Source: Pycnococcus provasolii (lineage: Eukaryota; Chlorophyta; Pseudoscourfieldiophyceae; Pseudoscourfieldiales). From it: DNA of 64,000 bases. The translations under genes and the position numbers were made by a program. The stretch is from assembly GCA_049487715.1 (NCBI GenBank), contig CP150556.1, positions 558,001 to 622,000 on the forward strand, in the 5' to 3' direction. Below, in pieces: positions 46,983-55,339 of this stretch. The notes below the pieces were generated by a model that had not been told where the DNA came from, searched no databases, and was given only the letters and a program-made list of their open reading frames with translations. How positions within the stretch are numbered: the first letter of the stretch is position 1; the number at the start of each line of letters is the position of its first letter.

Positions 46983-48009
46983 GGCTTACAGATATGTCGG
47001 AACTAGAACACGTAAGGTTAGTTTGGGAGAGGGATTCAGGGGTGGTTTGGGCAGAGAACTATCCACAAAGATCACGCAGGGGAGGATCCCGTGATTCGAA
47101 GATGAGAGATCAGGATCCCATCGCTTAAAATTAAGCCTTAGATGGTTTTAGGGGGATCCCTTGTTGTATGGAACTTGTGTCGTTCCCTTCCATGGATTCC
47201 TACCACCATAGGGCTGCACCATAGGGCTGCCATATTCGGCTGCCATATTCAGCTGCCATAGGGCTATTGTTTTAGTGGTAGCCGCCGACGTTGACGAGGT
47301 TGCGAGACAATAAAGAGACGACAGGCCGGATCGTGGCAGGACGTGCAAGTTGCCACGGAAAGTTGCCACTGTGTAGACTAAGTTGCAGTGCATTCTCGCC
47401 CCTTCGCTACATTTTATGTTATTTTAGCCACCTTGTGGTGATTCTTGACCAGTTGAGTACATACCAACCGGTAGTTGACCAGCTGAACCTCTCGTAAGTT
47501 AAGGAAGTTAGAGAGAAGGCAGACAAGGCAGGCAGAATAGTCAAGGAGCCGTCTCGTCTCGGACTCTCGGACTCTCAGTTGAGGCCATAGACTAACGAGT
47601 CGCGTGCGCCGACCGGCCGTGTGCAGTTGTGCGGCCTCGTGTGCGGCCTGGCCTGGTTTCCCCATTTTCGCCCACTTACGCTTCGCCCATTTCGTTCGTT
47701 CCGACCGCCTTCCTGCGGCCTGCGGGGCACTGCCGTGCTGTGCTCGGCGCGTGGTTTGTGCTCGGCGGCGGCTCAGAATCGTATCATCAGCAGGCCGGGC
47801 CTTGCCGTGGCCTTGCAGCACGCCGTGTTCCGGTTCCGGTCACAAGGAGCACTGCTGGCTGGCTAAACAAGGCGCTTGTGTGCGTGCGTGCGGCAAGCCG
47901 GCTTGGCTTGTTGTCGTGCGCGCGTGCGCCGGCGCCAGCCAACCGGGGTGGGTGGGAGGGGTGGAAGTGACAGCAGTCACAGGCGGTCTCCGCCGGATAG
48001 AACGTAGCG
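46983..48009. other. 1 kb intergenic region, no gene recognised
   Basis: Lies between two divergent genes. It contains GCTGCCATA-type short repeats near 47213-47264 and GC-rich stretches after 47590 whose short ORFs are not convincing. The last few hundred bases likely include the promoter of the gene at 48010. Confidence 0.4.
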
Positions 48010-49737
48010 ATGTTCGCGCGACTGCGTGGCCTCGGCAAAAGTCAAGAAGACAAAATGGCCAGGTCGCCCTCAGGGCACCTTGGCTTGCCGCTGCCGCTGC
48101 CGCTTCCCATCCCACCGCCACCTGACGAGGCTACGCACGGAAACGGAAACGGAAACGGAAACGGAAACGGAAACGGAAACGGAGTGCACCACCCTATGCC
48201 GTTGAAAGGTAAGGAAGAGGAAGTGCCACACGACGTCGACACACAAGCGCAAGAGCCTGTGGATAGCCCAGAGGCGTCGCAGAGCTCGAGCTGGAATAGC
48301 AAGAGTTTTGACACGGCGCTGACGGCGATGGAGCGCATGACACTGGAGAGTGGTAGTGGCATCTCTGGCTCGGCAGCCTCACACCGCCACGACGCCGCGG
48401 TACTACCACCTGGAGACACGTGCGCGAAGGTGACGACAGAACGTGCGACGCAGACATCCCCGGTAGAGGTGGTGACCAGCCCACCCGAACGTGCGACGCA
48501 GACATCCCCGGTAGAGGTGGTGGCCACCCCTCCCACGGCGCTCGCCACGGAGACGGCGCGCTCGCCGTACAGCTCGAGCTGGAGCAAGGGGTTGCGACCC
48601 TCGCGGTCGGAGACGGACCTCGCTAGCCAATACTTGGAAGCCACCACCGCAACCACGCCACGAGGCGATGCCGTTGCATATCGTTTGCCTGAACCGACCA
48701 GCGGCGAAAAGACTGCGCCCGACGAGACCACACCACAGCGCCGCCGCCGCCGCCGCCGCCACCGCCACGAAGAACCAGATTCGACTGCCGCAACCCCGTC
48801 GAGCACGACGACACTTACGGCGTCCTTCTCCACCCCTCCACACACGAATTCGCCGTATTCGCCACCACCCGCAATTGACGAGACTACGCCAGAGACTACG
48901 CCTTCGCATGAACATCACCGCCACCATCATCGACACCACCATCGCCATCGGGAGCACGACGCTGATGCACCGGAGGGTGAGGAGGCTAATGAGGAGGAGC
49001 GTCGCCGTCGCCGTCACGAAAGACACGAGCGCAGGAGACGAGAAAATGCCAATGGTGAGGTGGGCGGTGAGAGCAAGCACGAGGAACGGCGGCGGCGCCA
49101 CCGCACACGTACCGCCGTAGACGAGGGTGATGGCGAGCACCATCACAGACGACGTCACCGCCGATCACACGAGAAGGAGAGAGAGCCACCGCAGCCCGCT
49201 GAGCCATCTGAGGCCAATCAGGGCATGGGTGACATGGCACGCAGACAGGCTGGTTCCTTCTCGCTGACTCGCCTGCGCAACGCGGCGGAAATTGCCAAGG
49301 AGCGCGACGATGACGATATTCAAGAGAGTCTAAAGCTGCGCGAGGAGCTCATCACGCTTGCAGCAACAATGGCTGGCTTCCCTGGCATTCCCGTCGAACG
49401 CTCAGAAGGCAAGGTGACATTTTCCACGGGCTTGCGAGTGTACGAGTCGCTCTTCGACGCCACCGTGAAGAGCGTCGTACAAGCCGCGGACGAGGGGACG
49501 CCGCTGCGCAGCCTCGCAGTGCGCCGTGCGGTAGCCGCGGCGGAGGAGGCGCTCGTCGCCGAGCTTGGCGACGACGTCGACAGCTCTGTGCATATGGCGC
49601 TCGATGCTGCACGCTCGGTGGCTGAGGCAAGCGCAAAGCGCTTTCGCGACGAGGAGGCGATGGAGCGAGTCGCTGGCAAGGCAATGCGTGTCGCGGTGGA
49701 TTCATACCTGTTGAGTTGCAGTACGCCGAGAGGATGA
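48010..49737 (+). CDS. Disordered His/Arg-rich protein with helical C-terminal domain
   Basis: 575 residues from ATG 48010. Low-complexity runs dominate: Gly-Asn from a GGAAAC repeat (48139-48180), a duplicated ERATQTSPVEVV segment, a run of Arg and His (QRRRRRRRHRHEE), and HHRHHHRHHHRHREHD. Only the last 150 residues look folded and helical (ESLKLREELITLAATMAGFP; AVRRAVAAAEEALVAELGDD; SSVHMALDAARSVAEASAKR). No family was recognised. A nucleic-acid-binding or scaffolding role is possible from composition only. Confidence 0.65.
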   Translation: MFARLRGLGKSQEDKMARSPSGHLGLPLPLPLPIPPPPDEATHGNGNGNGNGNGNGNGVHHPMPLKGKEEEVPHDVDTQAQEPVDSPEASQSSSWNSKSFDTALTAMERMTLESGSGISGSAASHRHDAAVLPPGDTCAKVTTERATQTSPVEVVTSPPERATQTSPVEVVATPPTALATETARSPYSSSWSKGLRPSRSETDLASQYLEATTATTPRGDAVAYRLPEPTSGEKTAPDETTPQRRRRRRRHRHEEPDSTAATPSSTTTLTASFSTPPHTNSPYSPPPAIDETTPETTPSHEHHRHHHRHHHRHREHDADAPEGEEANEEERRRRRHERHERRRRENANGEVGGESKHEERRRRHRTRTAVDEGDGEHHHRRRHRRSHEKEREPPQPAEPSEANQGMGDMARRQAGSFSLTRLRNAAEIAKERDDDDIQESLKLREELITLAATMAGFPGIPVERSEGKVTFSTGLRVYESLFDATVKSVVQAADEGTPLRSLAVRRAVAAAEEALVAELGDDVDSSVHMALDAARSVAEASAKRFRDEEAMERVAGKAMRVAVDSYLLSCSTPRG

Positions 49738-50597
49738 ATGGCGAATGCTAGCGCTAAGTTTTGGTCGTCTCAACAATAGGATTGTGTGCCTTGTGTGTCA
49801 TTTTGTGAACTTTTTTTTCGTAATTTTGTAATATTCGTAAATACTTCCTATCCTATCCACCCTCTATCTACTGTGTGCACGTCCTATAATTTAGTAACCT
49901 CTTGTGTCTGTGACTTCTTCGTCGACGTGCACCGTCCTTTTGCGCGTTCACCACGATGGTATTCCTAGGATAGCGAGGTGACCGTTGAGATGATAAAAAG
50001 GAAAGGAAAAGTCAAAAGTCAAAAGTACCAGTACCACCCTTCCCCGACTTAGGCATTAGGGGCCACACCGTTTTATTAGACAGACTCGATGCAAAACATT
50101 TCCCGCCCACAGTCCCCCCCCCCCCCTTTTGGCTTTTGTTGTTGTTGCCCACCAATCAATGTGACCGTTGGAGTTTGAGTTTGAGTTGGAATTTCCGCAA
50201 TATTCGGTACGATTCCCGCCCTGACCGACCCGACCCGTTCGGGGAGGGTGGTACAAAGTACAAATTTTCCCCGCCCTTTCGTTTTCATTCTCCACCTGCG
50301 TACGTAACCTTCTACCCTGCCTGCTTTCCCTGCCTGCTTTGCGTGTGCGTGTGTGCGTGTGCGTGTGGCGTTTGCGTGTGTGCGTTTGCGTTTGCTTGTG
50401 TGCGTGCGTGTTGTGAATTGTGATATGTTTGTGTGATCCTGCTGCTGGCTGCGTGCTCCCCACCATTTGATTTGATGATTGTTTTCTACTTCTGTTCAAA
50501 ACAAAAAAACATGCACTAACTTTAAAAAATAATCCATACAACAACGACAAACAACAATAACAAATTGTATGGCAGGCTGTCTTCATTCAGCCGCACG
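49738..50597. other. Tubulin upstream region
   Basis: Contains a GTGTGCGT-rich alternating purine-pyrimidine stretch (about 50341-50412) that could form Z-DNA, and a C-run near 50116-50127. No gene is seen. The alpha-tubulin promoter must lie here. Confidence 0.5.
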
Positions 50598-50644
50598 CAA
50601 CAAACAACAACAACAGCTAACAACAGCTAACAACAACAACAACA
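50598..50644 (+). promoter_or_regulatory. CAA-rich leader before alpha-tubulin ATG
   Basis: Tandem CAA and CAACAGCTAA units run up to the start codon. CAA-repeat leaders are unstructured and are known translation enhancers (for example the TMV omega leader); a similar role here is inferred. Confidence 0.5.
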
Positions 50645-52003
50645 ATGGGACGCGAGGTTATCTCACTCCACATCGGTCAGGCGGGCGCGCAGATTGGCTC
50701 GTCTTGCTGGGAACTCTTCTGCCTCGAGCACGGAATTGGTAAAGATGGTGCGCCGATCCACAAAGATGGAAAGACAATCGGCGGGCAGGACCAGTCAGGT
50801 GGCACGTTCTTCGGTGAGACGGCGTCTGGAAAGTTTGTGCCACGTGCGCTGTACATCGATCTCGAGCCCACGTGCATCGACGAAGTGCGTACGGGAGAGT
50901 ACAAGGATCTGTTCCACCCCGAGCAGCTCATGTCCGGAAAGGAGGATGCCGCGAACAACTACGCGCGCGGACACTACACGGTCGGCAAGGAGGTGATCGA
51001 TCAGGCGATGGACCGCATCCGTAAGATTGTCGACGGGTGCTCCGCGCTGCAGGGCTTCGCCGTCTTCCACAGTGTCGGTGGTGGCACGGGATCTGGTCTT
51101 GGATCGCTGCTCCTCGAGCGTCTCAGCGTGGACTACGGCAAGAAGAGCAAGATCTGCTACACGGTGTTCCCGTCGCCGAAGATCGCCACCGCGGTCGTCG
51201 AGCCGTACAACAGCGTGCTCTCCACGCACAGCCTGCTCGAGCATGCGGAGGTTGTGAACGTGCTTGACAACGAGGCGGTGTACGGCATCTGCAAGAACAA
51301 CCTCGACATTCAGCGCCCGTCGTACCTCAACCTCAACCGCCTCATCTGCCAGGTGATCAGCGCGATGACCGCGAGCATTCGCTTCGACGGACAGCTCAAC
51401 GTGGACATCAACGAGTTCCAGACGAACCTCGTTCCGTACCCGCGCATCCACTTCATGCTCGCGTCGTACGCGCCCATCATCTCCGCGGAGAAGGCGATGC
51501 GTGAGAAGCAGAGCACGAATGACATCACCATCCAGGCTTTCGACGCGCAGTCGATGATGGCGAAGTGCGACCCACGCCACGGCAAGTACATGGCGACGTG
51601 CCTGCTGTACCGCGGCGACGTCACGCCCAAGGATGTCAACGGGGCGATCCAGCTCGTCAAGAGCAAGAGGGCTGTTCAGTTCGTCGACTGGTGTCCCACT
51701 GGCTTCAAGACGGGAATCAACTCGCTGCAGATGATTCCGCCGCCGGGAAGCGAGATTGCGAAAGTGGAGCGCTCCGTCTGCATGGTGGCCAACTCCACCG
51801 CCATCTCCGAGGTGTTCCACCGCATCGACCAGAAGTTCGACCTCATGTACAGCAAGCGTGCGTTCGTGCACTGGTTCGTCGGCGAGGGTATGGAGGAGGG
51901 CGAATTCTCCGAGGCTCGCGAGGACCTTGCGGCGCTCGAGAAGGACTACGAGGAGGTGGGTGCCGACGGCACGGCTGAGGCTGAGCCTGAAGAGGGATTC
52001 TAG
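50645..52003 (+). CDS. Alpha-tubulin
   Basis: 452 residues from ATG 50645. Diagnostic features: the GTP-binding [20 protein letters not shown], the catalytic Glu in [15 protein letters not shown] that triggers GTP hydrolysis in beta-tubulin, and the C-terminal [20 protein letters not shown]. It forms microtubules with beta-tubulin. Oddities: the usual start MREC/MREV is MGREV; the Lys40-equivalent acetylation site is kept (DGKTIGG) but with two inserted residues before it; the chain ends in EEGF rather than EEY, so tyrosine removal would act on Phe; and the first 60 residues differ more from the canonical sequence than is normal for algal tubulins. The gene is intron-free. Confidence 0.97.
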   Translation: MGREVISLHIGQAGAQIGSSCWELFCLEHGIGKDGAPIHKDGKTIGGQDQSGGTFFGETASGKFVPRALYIDLEPTCIDEVRTGEYKDLFHPEQLMSGKEDAANNYARGHYTVGKEVIDQAMDRIRKIVDGCSALQGFAVFHSVGGGTGSGLGSLLLERLSVDYGKKSKICYTVFPSPKIATAVVEPYNSVLSTHSLLEHAEVVNVLDNEAVYGICKNNLDIQRPSYLNLNRLICQVISAMTASIRFDGQLNVDINEFQTNLVPYPRIHFMLASYAPIISAEKAMREKQSTNDITIQAFDAQSMMAKCDPRHGKYMATCLLYRGDVTPKDVNGAIQLVKSKRAVQFVDWCPTGFKTGINSLQMIPPPGSEIAKVERSVCMVANSTAISEVFHRIDQKFDLMYSKRAFVHWFVGEGMEEGEFSEAREDLAALEKDYEEVGADGTAEAEPEEGF

Positions 52004-52189
52004 AAGAAGAAGATCGTGCGCGCGCGATGATGGATGGGCGGGGAGATGATTGCGACAATCCGTGACGAAATTCTCGAACAAGAAGAGTTGACGAGACTTG
52101 ATGATGATGTACGCAAGATGATACAACAAGCGAGCCAGGAAGAAGTAAAATCGAGCGGTTCGTAACAAAAAATTCAAAAAACATATCCA

Positions 52190-53677
52190 TCAACACGTCG
52201 ACGAGCTGCGTAGCTGCCATGTTGACGACTCCATATCGAATTCCCACAAATCATTAAGTTTCTTCTCATCATAAGACTCTCCACCAAACACCACGAAACG
52301 ACCGTTTCCGTATTTATCCGCGCCTGGCAGCCAACGTGCAGCAGGCCCCGTCGTGCTCTCGTTGCCACTCTCCCAATTACTAGTCGTTAGATTGAATTTC
52401 CACAGATCACCGAGAGGTCCGTATAAATCGTGCGACTGGTTTAGGCCACCGCGTCCGCCAAAGAAATACAGAGTGTCGTCTTTTCGGAAGGCTGCATGAT
52501 GGTCGCGTGGCATGGGATGACCGTTGAGATCGGATGTCTTGTTGGGCAGGAAATCCAGTGCAGAAATCAGCTGCCACGTGCCGCCGCTGTCACCGTCAGC
52601 AGCGGGCACAAACTGCCAAATGTCGTTCATGTACATCCAATTGTTTAGCCTTCCAAAGGCTAGTATGAAAGCTGCTGCTGGTGCATTCTTCGACGACGAC
52701 GACGTAAGAGAATGGCCTTTCCTGGGTATGGGTTCGTCACGATCCTTCCACCATTTCCAGACGTCGATTAACTCCCACCCTGCCACAGCCGTGTCGTTGC
52801 AGCCATAGACGCAGCGCCAGTTTGCATTGATTATGGAGGAGTTTGCGTCAATTAGAATATTGTCCTCGTCGTCGAGCTCGAGTGGCAGCTGCCACACATC
52901 TCGAAAGACACCTCCACTTTCGTTGCGTCCTCCGTAGAGCCAGTACGATGCGACACTGCGATTCTTCGCGTCGCGAGTGATAGTCGCGGCATGCGCTCTT
53001 CTTTTTTTTGGTTTCACCGTCGTGTTCACTTGATACCAGTGAAACGTTTTCACGAGCTTATCCTTACGTTCGGTGATAATCCACGTGTCGTCGAAAAATA
53101 CTCCTTCGAGCGGCGGCTGCAGATTGGGGTCACCACCGAACATCACGGCGAACGAATCACCGAACGTTGCGATGGACGATTTTGTGCGCGGCTGCGGCAT
53201 GGACAGGTGGTGATGAGACGCAAGATCGTCGTGCGGTATACGAATCCATCTTGAATTCACTGGACGATCCAATCGGTACAGCCAAGCATCGTGCAGAAGC
53301 TTTTCGCCCTTGGATACGCCGCTCCATATGATTGCTGTCAATGACGGCGACGCTTTGCTATTTAGAATAGCGAATGCTCCAGGCGACTTCCGGCACGGCG
53401 GCTTGCCCTTCCACTGCAGGTTTGCAACGTAAGCGCTCGTGGCGTACGCGGAGATGGATATGAGTACGATCACAATTGGGAGCATGACGAATCCCGTGAG
53501 ACGAAGCGGGTACGGCGCGACGATTATGTCGGACCATTGTAGGTTTCGGCTGTTTCTGGCTGTGGCGTACATATCACCGCCAGTAAGATTCTGATCGTGG
53601 CGATGTGGAGGAGGAGGAGTCGATGACAGAAGCGGCTGGCGCAGAGGCGCTGCTGGAGTGGTGGTGGTGGACGCCAT
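52190..53677 (-). CDS. Membrane-anchored kelch-repeat protein
   Basis: 495 residues from ATG 53677. A cytosolic Pro/Thr-rich N-terminus with a dileucine-type signal (LRQPLL) precedes one transmembrane helix at about 61-85 (TGFVMLPIVIVLISISAYAT). The remainder is a kelch beta-propeller facing the lumen or outside: SYWLYGGRNESGGVFRDVWQ, AFRKDDTLYFFGGRGGLNQS, GRFVVFGGESYDEKKLNDLW, each with the Gly-Gly doublet and spaced Trp. Several Asn-x-Ser/Thr sites suit glycosylation. Kelch domains bind ligands or glycans; a type II membrane kelch protein is uncommon outside algae and protists. Its partner is unknown. Confidence 0.82.
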   Translation of the reverse strand: MASTTTTPAAPLRQPLLSSTPPPPHRHDQNLTGGDMYATARNSRNLQWSDIIVAPYPLRLTGFVMLPIVIVLISISAYATSAYVANLQWKGKPPCRKSPGAFAILNSKASPSLTAIIWSGVSKGEKLLHDAWLYRLDRPVNSRWIRIPHDDLASHHHLSMPQPRTKSSIATFGDSFAVMFGGDPNLQPPLEGVFFDDTWIITERKDKLVKTFHWYQVNTTVKPKKRRAHAATITRDAKNRSVASYWLYGGRNESGGVFRDVWQLPLELDDEDNILIDANSSIINANWRCVYGCNDTAVAGWELIDVWKWWKDRDEPIPRKGHSLTSSSSKNAPAAAFILAFGRLNNWMYMNDIWQFVPAADGDSGGTWQLISALDFLPNKTSDLNGHPMPRDHHAAFRKDDTLYFFGGRGGLNQSHDLYGPLGDLWKFNLTTSNWESGNESTTGPAARWLPGADKYGNGRFVVFGGESYDEKKLNDLWEFDMESSTWQLRSSSTC

Positions 53678-53869
53678 GGTGATAGTGTGAAGAATTCTGC
53701 TGTACGTATGATGTGAGGGACTGAGGGGATGTTTTTTTCATCAGAACCAGAAACCTAAACGAAGAGGGGAGATTACGATTTTGTGCTGTTCTTCACGACG
53801 ACAGAGTTGTTGTTCACGACGATGATTATGCAAGGTCGTCATGATGCAAGGCTATACTTTTTGGTTACA

Positions 53870-54721
53870 CTATAAACAACTGTTCGCATATTCGCGGCAG
53901 CACAGAGGGTTGGAGTACGTGCTCACGAAAGCGTTGAGCGTCGTCGCGGAATCCAGGATTAAGCATGTTCCTGGAACTACGCCGCTGTTTGCACCTGTCG
54001 CGCTCGTCGCCCCGCAGCAGCATCGCACGCACACATTTCGCGTTTCTGCGACATTCTGCAACGTTCCACTAATGCTAGGAAATTGCATGCTGATGCAAGT
54101 GCTGGAAGCATCAATCTTTTCGCAGTCGGCTTGCACACCGCACGGTATTGCACAGTACTGCAGTTTTTGCATGTTGCCGATTATTGGGTCAGTTTGATTG
54201 AGACCGTCCGGCGTTGTCAACCAGCAGGTACGCAAGTGGTTGTCAAAAATGCCAAGCCTTTCGTTATCTCGCCTGCGTTGATCTTGTAAGGCGTTCAAAC
54301 TTCCCGAGCTAAGTGGCTGGCATTCGTTCGGCGTGTACCTTGCGTCGACGTCGCGTACAGTATCATTAATGGTGCCTCGACATTGGAACCGGTCGACGAG
54401 GTTTGTTGATCCCGTGTTTGCTTTTGCGCACGTCGCGAGCGGCAGTCGCGCGTGTGGGTCGTAGTAGAAGTACGAGCTTTTTTGCTTAGGCACGAGCCAC
54501 TTTTTGGTGTGCACCTGTTTGGCGAGCGTTTTTTGCAAGAGATCGTTGAGATAGAACCCGTTATCGTTCGGAAGGATCGCTGGAAATGCCGAGGAGACCA
54601 TCCCGCGATTATTGTGGTTGTTTATAATACGATCACCACCACTTCTTGCTGAGGATAAAATGATGGACGACGACGACGCCATCATCGCCACCACCATCAC
54701 TATCACCATCATCATCCTCAT
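53870..54721 (-). CDS. Secreted cysteine-rich protein
   Basis: 283 residues from ATG 54721; the frame continues to 54787 but only with a non-ATG start. Signal sequence: MMMVIVMVVAMMASSSSIIL. The mature part has many Cys in a spaced pattern, including CVRCCCG and LCCREYANSC near the end, so several disulfides are expected. The family is not recognised. It lies head to head with the LRR receptor-like gene, 618 bases apart, and both are secretory-pathway proteins. Confidence 0.7.
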   Translation of the reverse strand: MRMMMVIVMVVAMMASSSSIILSSARSGGDRIINNHNNRGMVSSAFPAILPNDNGFYLNDLLQKTLAKQVHTKKWLVPKQKSSYFYYDPHARLPLATCAKANTGSTNLVDRFQCRGTINDTVRDVDARYTPNECQPLSSGSLNALQDQRRRDNERLGIFDNHLRTCWLTTPDGLNQTDPIIGNMQKLQYCAIPCGVQADCEKIDASSTCISMQFPSISGTLQNVAETRNVCVRCCCGATSATGANSGVVPGTCLILDSATTLNAFVSTYSNPLCCREYANSCL

Positions 54722-55339
54722 CCTCGTCGTCGTCAAAATCAGGAAAAAACAAACTACAAAGTCACCACCACGTATTAATAGCACCACTCACTCACGAATG
54801 GTCGGTCGTCTCGTCTCACGCACGACAGCTGTCACGAACGATTTCAGCGAGCTGGCGTCACGTGCGAACGATTTCTGTGAGCCAGCGCAGCGAGCTAGCT
54901 GTCAGTCACCGAGGGACACCCGGTCAGCCGGGGCGGTGGCCCTCGAGAACGGAGGAAAGCAGTCTCGTGATTCGGGGTTACTGTAAGTTGGTTTATTAAG
55001 CGTGATTGATTCTTGATTGATTATTCGGGGTTTAATATTTCCTACCTGGGCCCTGGCAGCCTGGATTTCATCGACTCATCAATTCGACCTCCCTCCTTCC
55101 TTCCAGCTTCCTTCGACATTCGTTGGAGGCGTTAAAAAAAGAATCTGAAGTTCAAGAAACAGCGTAATCTACCACTCAAAAACCAGAAAAAAACGTCCTG
55201 AGTTTTCAGTCGGATTCTTCGATCGACACGTTTTTCCCCTCCCCTCCCCTCCCTCCCCGGACGCACCTTCTCAGTTCTCACTCAATCAGACTTGTCCATC
55301 TTGAAACAAGGAATCCGCACCCTGGCTCATTTCAATTCC
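54722..55339. promoter_or_regulatory. Divergent intergenic region, Cys-rich / LRR genes
   Basis: Probably carries promoters for both divergent secretory genes. A pyrimidine-rich run (CCCTCCCC type, about 55236-55258) lies about 85 bases before the LRR start. No gene. Confidence 0.45.

Noticed and set aside
47604-48125. Plus ORF before the disordered-protein gene
   Set aside because: Composition is Ala/Cys/Arg-biased, it overlaps the 48010 gene in another frame and shows no domain.
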